From Diplonema papillatum (Eukaryota; Euglenozoa; Diplonemea; Diplonemida; Diplonemidae), in contig JAPJBO010000369.1 of NCBI GenBank assembly GCA_030068145.1, forward strand, positions 62,001-126,000: a stretch of DNA of 64,000 nt, written 5' to 3'. This document shows, piece after piece, positions 9,478 to 21,072 of the stretch. The position numbers and the translations under genes are program-made. Position 1 is the stretch's first letter, and each line of letters opens with the position of its first letter. The notes beneath the pieces were generated by a model. The model was not told where the DNA came from, did no database searches, and saw only the letters and a list, made by a program, of their open reading frames with translations.

Positions 9478-11948
9478 ATGGCGGCGGTGACTAAGTATCC
9501 GCGGATATGCGCGCTGACGATGTTCAACTTCCCGTACGGCTGCGTGTGCACCACGATGGGGCTGTTCATCCTGCCCGAGGAGGCGAACCGACTCTTCCCG
9601 GCCAACAAGTCGCTCGCCCTCGGGCTGTTCCTGCTCATCGTCGGCATCTCGCAGCTGGTCTGCCCGCTGGTGGGCCTCGTCAGCGACCGATGCACCAGCA
9701 TGTTCGGCAGGCGCAGGCCCTTCATCCTCCTCGGTTCCCTCGGTGCCTTGGGATCCCTCTTTCTGATGAGGTACAGCAGTCTGTACATGTACCCCTATTG
9801 CTTTGCGGTGTCGTTGCTGGTCGCGATGACCTGCCTCAACGTAATCTACTCAGCGCAGTGCGGGTTGGTCCCTGATATGGTCCACGAAAGCAAGCTCGGC
9901 ACCGCAAGCGGCCTCGTCGCAGTCCAGCAGCTGCTGGGTTCCTTCACCGGCTTCCTGTGCGTCCTCCGGTCGAGCGATTTGGACATCCACCTGTCGTATC
10001 CGCTGTACCAGATGCTGCTCGTCCTCGTCGTATCCGTCGTGCTCCTCGCCGCCACCGAGCAGCCGATCGACGGCCCGTGCAGGCTCCCTTCGCTGCGGGA
10101 GGTTGCGCGGTCGTACACGATCGACACGTCGGCGAACTACGATTTTTTCTGGGTGTTCGTCTCGAGGACGTTCTTCTACGCGGCGGTGAGCTGCCAGGCG
10201 TTCATGCTGTTCTACATCAAGGACGTGGTGGGGACGAAGGACGATGCGCTGGCGCGCGAGCAGATGTCGACGATCGCGTTGATCGGGCAATTCACCGCAT
10301 GCCTCGTGGCGTTTCCGGTGGGTGGGTTTTCTGACACGCAGAGCATCAGCAGGAAGTCGATGATCTACTTCGCGTGTGCGGTGATGGCGTGCGTATACGT
10401 CATGTTCATCTCCGCGCCCGTGTTCTTCAACCGGCCGAAGGTGCTGCTCGCGGTGTACGCGACGGCGGCGGTTTACGGCGTCGGCAACGGGTGCTACCTA
10501 GCCGTGGACTACGCGCTCGCCCTCGACGTGCTGCCGTCCAAGTCAACCAGCGGGCAAGACCTCGGAGTGTGGGGCATCGCCGCCTTCCTCGGGTCGTCTA
10601 TCGGCCCCGTCATGTGGGGCGCCGTGCTGAAGCTCGCGGGCAAGGAAGGCGACGGGTATGCCACTCGCCCCTCTCTTTTTTCTCGTAGTAACAATGCATT
10701 GTAAACACGAAAGAGAACGCTGGCAGCGTGTTTTGGGAGAAGATTAGCCTTAACGAGCATATTCACTCACTATCATCCACTAGCAGGCTAATCCTCCCCC
10801 GGCAAGTACAAATTCTATTCTTTTTAGAGCGTAAGTTTGCTTGGGGATCCGGAGTTTTGAAGTCTCCGGGTGACCATTGCCGTGAAGGCTCTTTGAAGGT
10901 ATCGTGTCCTAGCATGAGCATCGTGTCTGCGGTAGTGGCAGTATACAATTCGATATCGAGCTTTATCAACTACGTCGGCTACTATTTGAAACAATTCGTG
11001 CGCCATTCTCGCAAACACCTTCCCCTTCATCGGCCGCGTTCTGGAACGCTGAGCAGCGAAAAAGGGTTCGTAGTTGAAAATGTCCGTCTTGCGTCGCACT
11101 CCAAGGCTGGGAGTAATCGTATCTGCGGTAGTGGCTGTACGTGTCTTTGTTGCCTTCCTATACAGGCTGGGTATTGCCGACCACTCGGCTTGTTATAGAG
11201 CGTTTAGAGTATTTTTACGAGTCTAGACTAGGGGGAATTGTTGCTGGCTTCTTCTGGCATCTTCGCACCCGTTCTGAGCCGGACAGCAGAGGCAGGCGCT
11301 ACTCTCCACTCTTTCTCGGCTGGGGCTCTTACCTACCCTTGCTCGGGTCTCGCCCACTTGACGGGATTGTTGAAAAAGAATGAGGAAGGTGAGGCTGACA
11401 TTCTTTGAGCCTGCTGGGTTTGGTCTCTTAGTAACGCCGAGTGACTGTCTACTTGCAACCCCGCCTCATCCCAAACTCTCTGGTGTTGGTTCGGGATGGT
11501 GCTCCTCTTGCCATGTGCTTTGCTCCAATTCCCGCAGGAAACCATAGTTTGGGAATTCTGCTTACTGGTCTGTCTGCGCCTTTTGTGTTCGCTGACGTTT
11601 TTCGAAGAAAACCAAAAACACCGTCATTTAAAGGCATGAAAAGACGCTGAAAGGAAATAACGTTGTCGACAACTAAAAGCAAAAGAATAAACCAAAACTA
11701 CGCATTTCTTCCCGTCCAACGACACCCCCCCCTCCCCAACCACCTGGTTCTTGGGTGGCTTGACGACTGCGCAGCAGCATTCCCGCAGTGAGACTGTAAG
11801 CATTGAAAACCATGTAGACAGTGCCGGGCCACACCAACCAACACCCAGCAGGTACAAGTTCGACGGCTACGTGTTCATGCTAATTGGCGGCTGCATCTGC
11901 TGCTTCTTGTCAGGATACTTCGTTCGATACGTCCGCGGCAGTCGGTAG
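9478..11948 (+). CDS. MFS sugar-type transporter, two exons (9478-10655, 11852-11948)
   Basis: A plasma- or endomembrane transporter of the major facilitator superfamily, predicted at 424 residues. The first half has hydrophobic helices and, between helices 2 and 3, the loop SDRCTSMFGRRRPF, the DRxxxxGRRRP signature shared with SLC45/sucrose-type and related MFS carriers. Exon 1 ends in GACGG at a GTATGCC donor and would truncate helix 12. A second exon after CCCAGCAG (11851) restores phase and encodes YKFDGYVFMLIGG and a final hydrophobic helix ending YVRGSR. The join therefore yields twelve helices. The 1196-bp intron contains a dispersed repeat. Substrate is not deducible; sugar is a family-based guess. 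ATG at 9478 lies directly before the first helix. Confidence 0.85.
10685..10830 (+). repeat. Dispersed ~145-bp intron repeat, family C
   Basis: Starts TAACAATGCATTGTAAACAC, contains AACGCTGGCAGCGTGTTTTG and ends in TATTCTTTTTAG. An inverted copy is at 27300-27445. The GGCAGCGTGTTTTGG part also occurs in the intron-like repeat family at 15045, 21765 and 31848. Here it lies inside the MFS intron, right after the donor region. Confidence 0.75.
11852..11948 (+). CDS. MFS transporter, exon 2 (last transmembrane helix)
   Basis: These 97 bases complete the split Gly codon from exon 1 and encode 31 residues after it, including the hydrophobic run FMLIGGCICCFLSGYF and a basic C-terminus, ending in TAG. 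Confidence 0.8.
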
Positions 11949-14900
11949 CCTCGTCGCAGCTCTTTCTGTAGTACGAGCATTCTTGCGGATGTCCTGCAGG
12001 CTAAGAAGAGAGCGTGTTTTCAGCGGTTGCTGAAAATGAAACGAGGGCAAATCCAAGTGGGAAACGGTCAACCGAAGCGGAAAAAGCATCTATCTTTTCT
12101 TGCAGTACACTCCATGTCCGCGCACTGCGTCACACAACAAGTTCATAAACTTGCCATGAGACGATGCCAAACGGGTGGGGGGCAAAGGGAAAGCCTTGGG
12201 CAGAATTATTCCAACAGATGCCAAACGGGTGGGGGGGCCAAGGGAAAGCCTTGGGCAGAATTATTCCAACAGAGTAGGATGCTGCGCATGGTGGGATATG
12301 TGACCTGTTTACCTCCCTCCCCGCGAGGAAGGGGTGGTCCTGGCTGTGACGAGCTACGAACAGCCGCCTGACAAACCAGACTCACACCGCTGTCCTGTCT
12401 GCAGACACTCACCTTATGTGTCCGTGGCTTAGAGGACCGAAACACGGCGCAGACGGGACCAGTGCGGTGTTGCGCACATACCCATTCCCCGCGAGGAAGA
12501 CTCGGTGCATCAAGCAGCTCCTGGTTGTGACGAACGGGATCTCGACCCTTAAATAGGTGGGCGTGTCGTTGTAGGGGGTGTCTTTTGGCATCGGCGGCTT
12601 GCTGCTTACCCGAGACGCGCACTACTTCTTAAGGGGACTGCGCGCGACTTGTAGCGCGCGGAAGAGCGAGCCAATAGCAGGTCTGTGATGCTCCTAAATG
12701 TCCTAGGCTGCACGCGCACTACACTGACGCACACAAACGATGCACGAGAGGCAAGATTCTGCCCCAAACACTCAGCTAAGATTTTCTCCCCAGGGCAGTG
12801 CTGTCGGCATGCGTCCTCTTCTTTTCGAGCGCCACGTGGGGGGTGAAGTGAACGGATTCATCCCTTCCTTCAGCACCAAAAGTCCAGGAATACCGGTATT
12901 CCCAGCAATAGAGAGCAAAAGACGCATAAAAGGAGAGAATAGCCGTACAAGGAACAAAAAGAAAGTTTACCACGATTACCATTTCTTTTTGAATACGCAC
13001 CTGCTTTGCTAACAGAACCGAAGCCAGCTCTGGAAGTGGCTGCGAAGCCACCTCCAAAAAGGCGAGAGGAGGTCCAAAAAACGAGTAGAACACGGTCACG
13101 GCAGCTCCCCGGGGTTGCCTGAGAAGGCAAGGGAGTCGGGAGATCACAACCGCTTTGTCACTCGACAAGTCTCAGGTAACACCCCTGAGCTACGTTTTTT
13201 ATCCATACCGGTAGGCAGATTCAGGGCATCAGCTCGGCGCATTTTCCAAATTTGGACCGCTAACGGCGTTTTGCGTCCTCGCTCAGGAATGGGCGCGACG
13301 CGACGTATCTTCACGACAACGCTGGGCCCTGCCTCAGATTGCACGTTGGCCACCTCTGCCGGGGGCCTGGGTGATGGTGTCGTGCCATTTTTTCTCTTCT
13401 TTTCCCCCGCCGGCCTTTCCAAATATTTGGACCGACAGTCCAAATGTGGATACAAGAAGCTAATCCCCTGCCGCAGATTAAGGTAGTGGCGTCCGAACGC
13501 GGAAAGTTGGCGTCCGGGAACGGAAAAGCCAAGCGGCGCTGAGCACAGTCAACGGACTCATCCGCCTGAAAGGACCCTGAAAGACCCCCTGTTTTGCTGG
13601 AAAAAGGGGGGCCCCCAGCAACCCAAAACTCGAAACCTACCAGTCATCAGTTGGTCCTAGAATGCTCCGGAAATGCAGAAAAAGTGGTCGGATGCTCGTT
13701 TATGCTGGCATAACGGCTGCATAATGCGAAAGCAAGGCGAAATCACCTGTACTTCAACAAGCGCGCCAGCGGAATTTGCTGTGGGATCGTTGCTCACGTA
13801 GCACGCATGAAAGGAAGGGAAACTCGTTCAATGGTCGTTCGCGAATCCACTGAATACATGGTAACTTGCGAGATGGAAGAAAAGGTCTCACCAAGGTTGG
13901 AGAAACAACCCGGTGAAGTCACTTTGGGGGAAAGGGAGGGTGGGCAAAAATCCAACGGACTGATAGGAGAAACAACCCACTACCTGTGTTATTCGTACGT
14001 GCACTTCCGCACCTCCTCTGTACACAAATTCCCTCAGTGGGGTGCTGCAAAAGTTCCACACTCGCACAGTGTCTCCAGCACCGGGTGTGGGGATTCTATT
14101 TTGCTGTTCGGCGCTGGTTAGCTGTTGCATGGGGCTTCAGCAGCAACTCCCCTCTACCCTAGCAGACCTTCCCTATCCTGCACCAGCGTTACGTCGACTT
14201 TCGGTATCCTCACAAGTCAAACGGAGACTTCAAAAAACCGACCGCTTACTACAAGAAACAGTGTAGTTATGTACCGCCAGGATTACGGGCTTTCGCCCGA
14301 AAGGCGCGGCTTCAGTGTTGGACGCAACATACTCCGGCAACTTGCTACTCTTTCCACACAATCGTTAAATAACAAAATCCAGCTACTTGTAAAAGGTGCA
14401 CCGGCATATGCCGTCAGCCGTTGCTCAACGGCTCAAAAGACTCCAGTTCATCAACGGCTGTATCACGTGGGTGGTCTGAGATTATCCCCCTCGGTAAGTA
14501 AACTACGGGAGTGTATGTGGTTTCTATTACCGCAATTGACCCCCTCGGAAGGCTCCTGAGGTACCCAAAGGTTCCCCTTGTGACCCCTCACCAATGCCCC
14601 CCCATACGGGGCAACAAAGTGGATTAGGCGACAAAGTGGGTTGGCGACAAAGTGGATTATAATCACTTTGTCGTAATCCAGTCATATAGAATCCACGTTG
14701 TCGTTTTCCCTTGGAATATGATACTGACCCTGAGATAGACTGGGAAACCCCGGAACATCTCGGAGGTGTTTCCCTTTGTGGCACCCGGATGCTATGACCG
14801 CTTTTGGGGAGAAAAGCCTTGGTTAGGTTCAGCAGCCACCACTAGATCCGATGGCACGTCTTGCCTTGGCGAGCTGAGTATTGAGCAGGCGAACGTCCCC

Positions 14901-15044
14901 CGGGTCGATATATTCTGCAAAAGTACGCAAACCCCGAAAAAAGTCGAACGGGTAAAGCCTGGGACCCAAGCCCAATTTTTGGAGGTATCCCAGGTTTTAC
15001 CCGGTTCAACATTAATCCAATTACTGGGCGAGCCTGGTAGCCTA
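11949..15044. other. Intergenic stretch without recognised genes
   Basis: Contents seen: a two-copy ~55-bp direct repeat (about 12165-12270, AAACGGGTGGGG...GCAGAATTATTCCAAC); a family-B repeat at 12348-12495; paired TTTCCAAATTTGGACCG-like palindromes near 13248 and 13418; and a hairpin at about 14650-14678 whose arms are GACAAAGTG and CACTTTGTC. No open frame here has a recognisable domain. Confidence 0.5.
12348..12495 (+). repeat. Dispersed ~180-bp repeat, family B
   Basis: Shares GAGCTACGAACAGCCGCCTG, CTGTCCTGTCTGCAGACACT and GGACCGAAACACGGCGCAGA with copies at 20829, 24160, 30133 and 51495. This copy lacks the middle TCCGCGCTGATG part. Confidence 0.8.
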
Positions 15045-15395
15045 CCTTTTAGTACAAACAATCTTGCGGGTTGCCCTTCAATGTATTGTGCAGGCTAAAC
15101 AGACGTAGGCAGCGTGTTTTGATGGTTGATCAGCAGTCCTTACCTGAAAATGACACAAGGTAAATACAAGCGGGAAAACTATCGACCGGCACGCACAAAC
15201 AAACCGAAGCGCCTGTCTTTTTAGTACTAACAGTCTTGCGGGTTGCCCTTCAATGTATTGTGCAGGCTAAGAAGACGTAGGCAGCGTGTTTTGGTGGTTG
15301 CTCAGAATTCCTTACCTGAATATACACAGGGTAAATACAAGTGGGAAACCGATCGCCCGGCACGCACAAACAAAACGAAGCGCCTGTCTTTTTTT
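15045..15395 (+). repeat. Two tandem copies of the TACTAAC intron-like repeat
   Basis: Two ~175-bp units begin TTTTAGTACAAACAATCTTG and TTTTTAGTACTAACAGTCTT. Each contains TTCAATGTATTGTGCAGGCT, GGCAGCGTGTTTTG and GGTAAATACAAG, and ends in a pyrimidine tract. Single copies lie in the enoyl-CoA hydratase intron (21765) and NSUN2 intron 1 (31848). Confidence 0.85.
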
Positions 15396-16195
15396 CGAAC
15401 TACGTCCGTGAGGTCGCCCCAAAAAAAAAAAAAAGGGAGTAGGCACGACGAAAAAGAAAGAAAAAAAAGTAAGTAAGGTAACACGCAGCCGGCCGCCGGC
15501 GCTCACTCTTGCCTGTTTGCCGGGTCTACCCCCGCTGCCGCCACCGCCCGCCCCACCTCCTGTGTGCCTTCCGAAGAGTACGGTACTTCCATTTGTTTTG
15601 TTGCTCAAAGTTCTCCGTCCGAGTGTGCCCTTTCCTTGCCTCCAGAAAACTGGTCTGTCTCGCAACGTGAGTTGGCAGCAATGTCACGATTCGCAATGCA
15701 CCTCCATCGGTAAGCAATGCTGGTACCCGGGAGAATGGTCTGCCTTGCAACCCGCGTTAGCAGCTCCGTCACCATTTAGCAGCATCACCATACGCTTTGC
15801 TCCCCAAACGGTCGGCGGGCAAACAGAAGTATAGTTTGCCTTGCATCCTGAGCCCTACATTCTGAAACGAATCCCTGCTAAGAGCAGCACGGGCATCCAC
15901 CTCCAGTCGGGGTTGGTCAAAAACTTCGTGTGCGAAGTGAGAGAAGTTCTGCGACGAACTCATGCCGAAGGGCAGACGCAGGCGTTCAACTGCTGGTCGA
16001 GTGCGGAACACACAACAACAGCAGGAACAACCCGCAACACCCCTTTTGCGTTTGCACCAAAAAGACAGTGCCCACACAACCCGCAACTCAACACGCAGCA
16101 CACACAACGCACATCGGCAAGCTAAGTTGATTACACATCGCAGAATACAGAACACACAACACACATCACAACCCACCACAACACAGCACAAACCA
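15396..16195. other. Spacer with a short A tract, no gene recognised
   Basis: A 14-A run (15421-15434) is followed by purine-rich and mixed sequence. Long frames on either strand reach into the CACAA array downstream and are products of it. Confidence 0.5.
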
Positions 16196-16704
16196 CACAG
16201 CACAACACAACACAACACAACACAACACAACACAACACAACACAACACAACACAACACAACACAACACAACACAACACAACACAACACAACACAACACAA
16301 CACAACACAACACAACACAACACAACACAACACAACACAACACAACACAACACAACACAACACAACACAACACAACACAACACAACACAACACAACACAA
16401 CACAACACACACACACACACAACACAACACAACACAACACAACACAACACAACACAACACAACACAACACAACACAACACAACACAACACAACACAACAC
16501 AACACAACACAACACAACACAACACAACACAACACAACACAACACAACACAACACAACACAACACAACACAACACAACACAACACAACACAACACAACAC
16601 AACACAACACAACACAACACAACACAACACAACACACAACACAACACAACACAACACAACACAACACAACACAACACAACACAACACAACACAACACAAC
16701 ACAA
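16196..16704 (+). repeat. (CACAA)n pentanucleotide microsatellite, ~500 bp
   Basis: About 100 units of ACACA/CACAA phase, broken once by a CACACACACACAC slip (about 16405-16421) and once by a short CACACAAC unit near 16634. It ends ~210 bp before the glycosyltransferase start codon. Long Cys-Val-Leu or Thr-Gln-His frames here are repeat artefacts. Confidence 0.97.
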
Positions 16705-16913
16705 GCTTGCTTGAATTCCATTTTCGTGTCCACCATTTGACGTACGTGATGCCTCCTATTTCCGCTCTCTACGAGGTTGGACAGGGGTAGTATTGTGCAA
16801 ACCTCTAAGCCGTTTCCCTCACAACGCAACACAACACAGGCCAACCAAAGAGAAAGCCAACAAACCAATCGCCCCCCCCTCCCCGCGAGAGCGAGGTGGT
16901 GCCGACAGCCGCG

Positions 16914-18275
16914 ATGCACCCGTGGCCCCGCCGAAGGCGACGCAGCAGCGAGAACACCGTCATCCTGCTCGCGATGCTCATCTTCGGCGTCGTCGCGTTT
17001 TTGTCGATGACCGTGCTCGTCGGGAGCGTCCTGATGGGCTCCGACGACGGCAGCGGCGGCGACGCCCAGCCGCAGTCGAAAGCCCCGCCGGCCACCGACG
17101 ACGACCTGCTGCGCGGCAACCTCCACCGACGGCCGCCCCACCGCCAGGCGCGGGGGGGCAGGGAGAAGGCGTATCCTTCCCCGCAGCCCCGCGAGGCGGC
17201 GCTTGACGATGGGACGGGCGGCGGCCTGCTGCGGCGCGGGTCCGACACTGACTCGCCGGATGTCGTTTACCAGAAGGCGTATCCGTTCCGGGGCGTCAAA
17301 CCGGAGCTCTCGGGGTTTTTGCAGCCGGACATCATCCCGAACGGGAAGATCACCTTCGTGCTCTGCACGTGGAGCGGGGACAGCATGGGGTTCGCGCGGG
17401 TTCCGATGCTGTTCGCGAGCGTCGAGAAGTTCATGGACAGGGACTCCCTCGAGGAGTTCCTCGTGGTGACGCCGGAGGCCAGCAAAGACGCCGTCCGCGC
17501 GGCTATCACGGGCACGCCCCTTCCCGTGCGGCTTCTCGCCGATTACATTGTGGCCGGCATCTCTAAGGACGAGGCACGGGCGTATCTCCCCAAGAGTGAA
17601 AGGCGGGAGAACGGCGGCCGCGGCGTGTCGTACCGCCTGCAGATGCTGCTCAAGCTCGGCGTCGCCCGGCACGTCACAACGGAGTACTATGTCACGCTCG
17701 ACAACGATGTGTTCCTCAAGAGACCGACGACCGCTTCCGACCTTGTCCCTTACAACGTGGCCCTCGTGCAGGGCCGCGAGCCGAACCGACACCGGGCTTC
17801 TTGGTGGACGAGCGCCGCCAGCATCCTCCGGTCCGGCAAACAGTGCGGGCTGAACTTGAAAACGGACGCGTTTCAGATCGGCGTGACCCCCGCCGTCCTG
17901 CGCACGTCGCTCACGCGGGAGTTGCTCTCGTTCGTGGAGGCGATGCACCCTCCGTCTCCGGAGGAGGGGGGACAGCCCAACAACTACGCTCGCGCGCTCT
18001 TCCGGCTCCTGAGGGAGGAGTCGACTGCGGACTGGACAGAGTACACCCTGTACTGGGTCTTCGGCTGCATGCGTCGGCGGCTCAGCCAGTTCCACACGCT
18101 CGACGGGGAGCTGTCGCTGTACGACACGACGGGGTTCAACTGGAGAAGCTTCGACACCTACAATGCGGACAAAGTCTTCGCTGACGAGACGAGCTTCTTC
18201 GGCGTCATCCAAAGCATCTCCGGCACTCCTTCGAATGACATCATAAAGGCGTTAGGACACCGCTTTACATCGTGA
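16914..18275 (+). CDS. Membrane-anchored glycosyltransferase-like protein (DUF6492 type)
   Basis: Predicted 453 residues. A short basic N-terminus (RRRRRSS) precedes one hydrophobic helix (about residues 20-43), as in type II Golgi enzymes, then a ~75-residue Gly/Arg/Pro-rich stem. The lumenal domain starts at KITFVLCTW and carries LDNDVF near residue 262, a DxD-like metal/nucleotide-sugar motif, plus W-rich blocks near the end. This layout matches DUF6492-like GT-A proteins; acceptor and sugar are unknown. I chose the ATG at 16914 because it puts the basic residues right before the helix. There is no intron. A near-identical but broken copy follows at 18783. The (CACAA)n array lies just upstream. 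Confidence 0.7.
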   Translation: MHPWPRRRRRSSENTVILLAMLIFGVVAFLSMTVLVGSVLMGSDDGSGGDAQPQSKAPPATDDDLLRGNLHRRPPHRQARGGREKAYPSPQPREAALDDGTGGGLLRRGSDTDSPDVVYQKAYPFRGVKPELSGFLQPDIIPNGKITFVLCTWSGDSMGFARVPMLFASVEKFMDRDSLEEFLVVTPEASKDAVRAAITGTPLPVRLLADYIVAGISKDEARAYLPKSERRENGGRGVSYRLQMLLKLGVARHVTTEYYVTLDNDVFLKRPTTASDLVPYNVALVQGREPNRHRASWWTSAASILRSGKQCGLNLKTDAFQIGVTPAVLRTSLTRELLSFVEAMHPPSPEEGGQPNNYARALFRLLREESTADWTEYTLYWVFGCMRRRLSQFHTLDGELSLYDTTGFNWRSFDTYNADKVFADETSFFGVIQSISGTPSNDIIKALGHRFTS

Positions 18276-18323
18276 GCCGGCTACTTCCGGGTTCTTCGTA
18301 CGTGAGCACGTCATCATCTTAGT

Positions 18324-18770
18324 AGCCGGCTATGCCGGGTTGTACCCACCGCCCACGCTTTGCGGCTGGACGGAAGACCGAGTGGATGTTGGGCAAGCTG
18401 GAAACAATTTGCGCCCGTAACAGCTGGAACGATGCAGTGCCTGAATATCCGCACGACGTACCCTTTGTTGTTCAGTGGGAGTTGAGATTCTCCGTCAAGA
18501 TGCTAGCCGCCGCCATAGGGCGGGCTATTGCCAAAAGGAGGAGAGCCCGCGAAACAACGTGTCAACACACGCCTGCCAGGCGGTCTCGTCCGCCAGTCAG
18601 AACGCCCCCGGCTGCGCCACCATCGGTGCAACAATCATCTTTGACAGGGCCACGGCTCGCTCCGCGCCCACGGCGCAACGACTTGTGCCCGCCGTAGTAG
18701 TACGGGATAGTAGTGGGGCGACCGGATACTCCTCGTAGAGATGGTCCCTGCACTCTAACTCGTCTCTCTC
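18324..18770 (+). mobile_element. 5'-truncated copy of the (CT)n-tailed LINE, with target duplication
   Basis: Matches the last ~120 codons and 3' end of the retrotransposon at 53656-56860: RPRFAAGR, LETICARNSWNDA, KMLAAAIGRAIAKRRRA, then ATGGTCCCTGCACTCTAACT and a CGTCTCTCTC tail. TCTTAGT occurs at both edges (18317-18323 and 18771-18777), consistent with a 7-bp target-site duplication. It sits between the glycosyltransferase gene and its broken copy. Confidence 0.85.
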
Positions 18771-18782
18771 TCTTAGTTGATG

Positions 18783-19560
18783 CGCCTGGCGTGCGGCTTC
18801 TCGCCGACTACGGCGTCGTGGAAGGACGAGGCACGGGCGTATCTCCCCAAGAGTGAAAGGCGGGAGAACGGCGGCCGCGGCGTGTCGTACCGCCTGCAGA
18901 TGCTGCTCAAGCTCGGCGTCGCCCGGCACGTCAAAACGGAGTACTACCGCACCCTCGACAACGACATGTTCCTCAAGAGACCGACGACCGCTTCCGACCT
19001 TGCCCCTTACAACGTGGCCCTCGTGCAGGGCCGCGAGCCGAACCGACACCGGGCTTCTTGGTGGACGAGCGCCGCCAGCATCCTCCGGTCCGGCAAACAG
19101 TGCGGGCTGAACTTGAAAACGGACGCGTTTCAGATCGGCGTGACCCCCGCCGTCCTGCGCACGTCGCTCACGCGGGAGTTGCTCTCGTTCGTGGAGGCGA
19201 TGCACCCTCCGTCTCCGGAGGAGGGGGGACAGCCCAACAACTACGCTCGCGCGCTCTTCCGGCTCCTCTGAGGGAGGAGTCGACTGCGGACTGGACAGAG
19301 TACACCCTGTACTGGGTCTTCGGCTGCATGCGTCGGCAGCTCAGCCAGTTCCACACGCTCGACGGGGAGCTGTCACTGTACGACACGACGGGGTTCAACT
19401 GGAGAAGCTTCGACACCTACAATGCGGACAAGGTCTTCGCCGCCGGGACGAGCTGCTTTGGCGGGATCATCATGAGAGGCGTTGGTCATTGCTTGGCGTC
19501 GTATGGCATGTACTGTACTACGTGTGCACGTCCGAGTTCCGAGACTTCCACTATGCCCCC
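18783..19560 (+). pseudogene. Broken duplicate of the DUF6492-type glycosyltransferase
   Basis: From GCGTGCGGCTTCTCGCCGA onward this is over 95% like 17525-18200. It lacks the N-terminal anchor and first half. A 2-base insertion near 19268 (CTCCTCTGAGG for CTCCTGAGG) creates a stop, and the 3' end has lost about 40 bases relative to the intact gene. The LDNDMF motif is kept. The high identity means the duplication is recent. Confidence 0.85.
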
Positions 19561-20109
19561 TCACGAGCTTCTTCGGCGAAGCATCGACGAAGCATTGCAG
19601 GCATTCCTTCAGCTGAGGTCACAGAGACGCCGTACGCCATGCAGTACCCGCCCTCCAGTGGCATCATGGTGGCCATGGGCTACGTGGCGTTCCATGCACT
19701 AGTCATGTACACCCCCTCAGTGTGCATCCACAGCTACTCCTCAGAGGTGAGCCACGTGAGTCCCCATGCACATACGCACGTACTACTATATGGAACAGGA
19801 TCGCGGCGCACACCCCGAGCTCCGACTGTAGCGATGAATATGAAACAAAGGAACAAACAGTCTGCCTCAAGAAAAAAGGTAGAAAAACGCGGAGGAACTG
19901 TCTAAAAAATGGCTCGCAAGGCACCAAGCTGATCGTCCCTCGGCATCCAAGGCATCTCCGGCGAGGCAAAGAACTCGCCTGCTGCGGGCGACCCGGTACG
20001 CGCGCTCCCCCCGTCGCCTTGTTCTCCTTCTATTGCGAAAAGACGAAAGACGAACGGGCCACCACGGGCAAGCAATTCTTAGAAAACGTCCCCCTTGCCG
20101 GTTCTGTTT

Positions 20110-20207
20110 CTGTTTGGAGTGAGGAGACCGCAAGCTCCCCCCCGGAGAGGGTGGTCTCTGCGCACTTACTCGTCTCTCTCTCACTCACTCTCTCTCTCTC
20201 TCTCTCT
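20110..20207 (+). mobile_element. Solo 3' tail of the (CT)n LINE
   Basis: AGTGAGGAGACCG, then CCGGAGAGGGTGGTCTCTGC and ACTCGTCTCTCTC followed by a long (CT)n match the terminal ~100 bases of the element at 56780-56860. No coding part remains. Confidence 0.65.
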
Positions 20208-20247
20208 TGCTATCTTTTGCTGTTTTCTTTCGCGACCTTCTTCTGCC

Positions 20248-20756
20248 ATGCGACGGGCTGAGGTTCGCATCGCTGATCAGCACCAGCGTGACTGGGAGGG
20301 TCGGCTTGATCAGGCTAAACCAGCCGGATGCGCTCAACGCAGTTTCGTCTAAGACCTCGCGCGGGATCAATAGGGACTGCCGGGGTCGTACGTACTCCTA
20401 CGTCAGAGGTGAAAATCTTAGATCGTAGGAAGACGAACTTCTGCGAAAGCATTCGGCGAGAATGTCTTCATTAATCAAGAACGAGACGCGTGGGAGTCCA
20501 AGATGATCAGATACCGTCGTAGTCCACTGCTGTCAAGGATGCCGTCTCGGGATCGAGGGAAGTCATTTTGGCTCCCGCGCTGAATTCGCAGCTCGTCATC
20601 GAGTTGGCCAACCAAGTAGACAAGAGCACCGATACCGGCTGCATCGCGCTCGAGCTGGCGATGCTGCGCGACATCATCTACGTGTCGGAAAAAGCGCAGT
20701 TCCGGATTAACTGCTGCATCTCCCATGCGAAACTCCGCTGCCTCGCGAAGGACTGA
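20248..20756 (+). pseudogene. Decayed partial copy of the enoyl-CoA hydratase gene
   Basis: 20260-20346 matches the start of the intact gene (ACCAGCGTGACTGGGAGGGT, GCTCAACGC) but has stops and frame changes. 20575-20735 matches later parts (ATTCGCAGCTCGTCATCGAG, CACCGATACCGGCTGCATCG, GACATCATCTACG), with the oxyanion-hole segment deleted. An unrelated ~220-bp stretch separates the two. Confidence 0.85.
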
Positions 20757-20828
20757 ACTTGACTGTGTCATAAAGGGGGGGGTCGAATAATAACATTTAT
20801 TTGACACACGTCTGGTTGTCTAAAAACA

Positions 20829-21012
20829 AGAGCTACGAACAGCCGCCTGACAAACCAGACTCACACCGCAGTCCTGTCTGCAGACACTCAGGTTCCGCGC
20901 TGATGTTGGTCCGCCTTATGTGTCCGTGGCTTAAAGGACCGAAACACGGCGCAGACGGGACCAGTGCGGGGTTGAGCACATACCCATTGCAAGCACGTTC
21001 TTGCAATCCCCC
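20829..21012 (+). repeat. Dispersed ~180-bp repeat, family B (reference copy)
   Basis: The fullest copy: GAGCTACGAACAGCCGCCTG, CTGTCTGCAGACACTCAGGT, TGGTCCGCCTTATGTGTCCG, GGACCGAAACACGGCGCAGA and a GCAAGCACGTTCTTGCAAT end. It lies 60 bp before the enoyl-CoA hydratase start, so it may overlap that gene's promoter or 5' leader. Confidence 0.85.
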
Positions 21013-21072
21013 CTTTACCTGCACGACCCCAGCCAAAAGAAATAACAACAACAGAAACAAAGGACACACACG

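Noticed and set aside
15769-18212. Long minus-strand frames rich in Cys-Val-Leu and plus-strand Thr-Gln-His frames across the CACAA tract
   Set aside because: They arise from the pentanucleotide repeat, which is stop-free in several frames, and run antisense to the clear glycosyltransferase gene.
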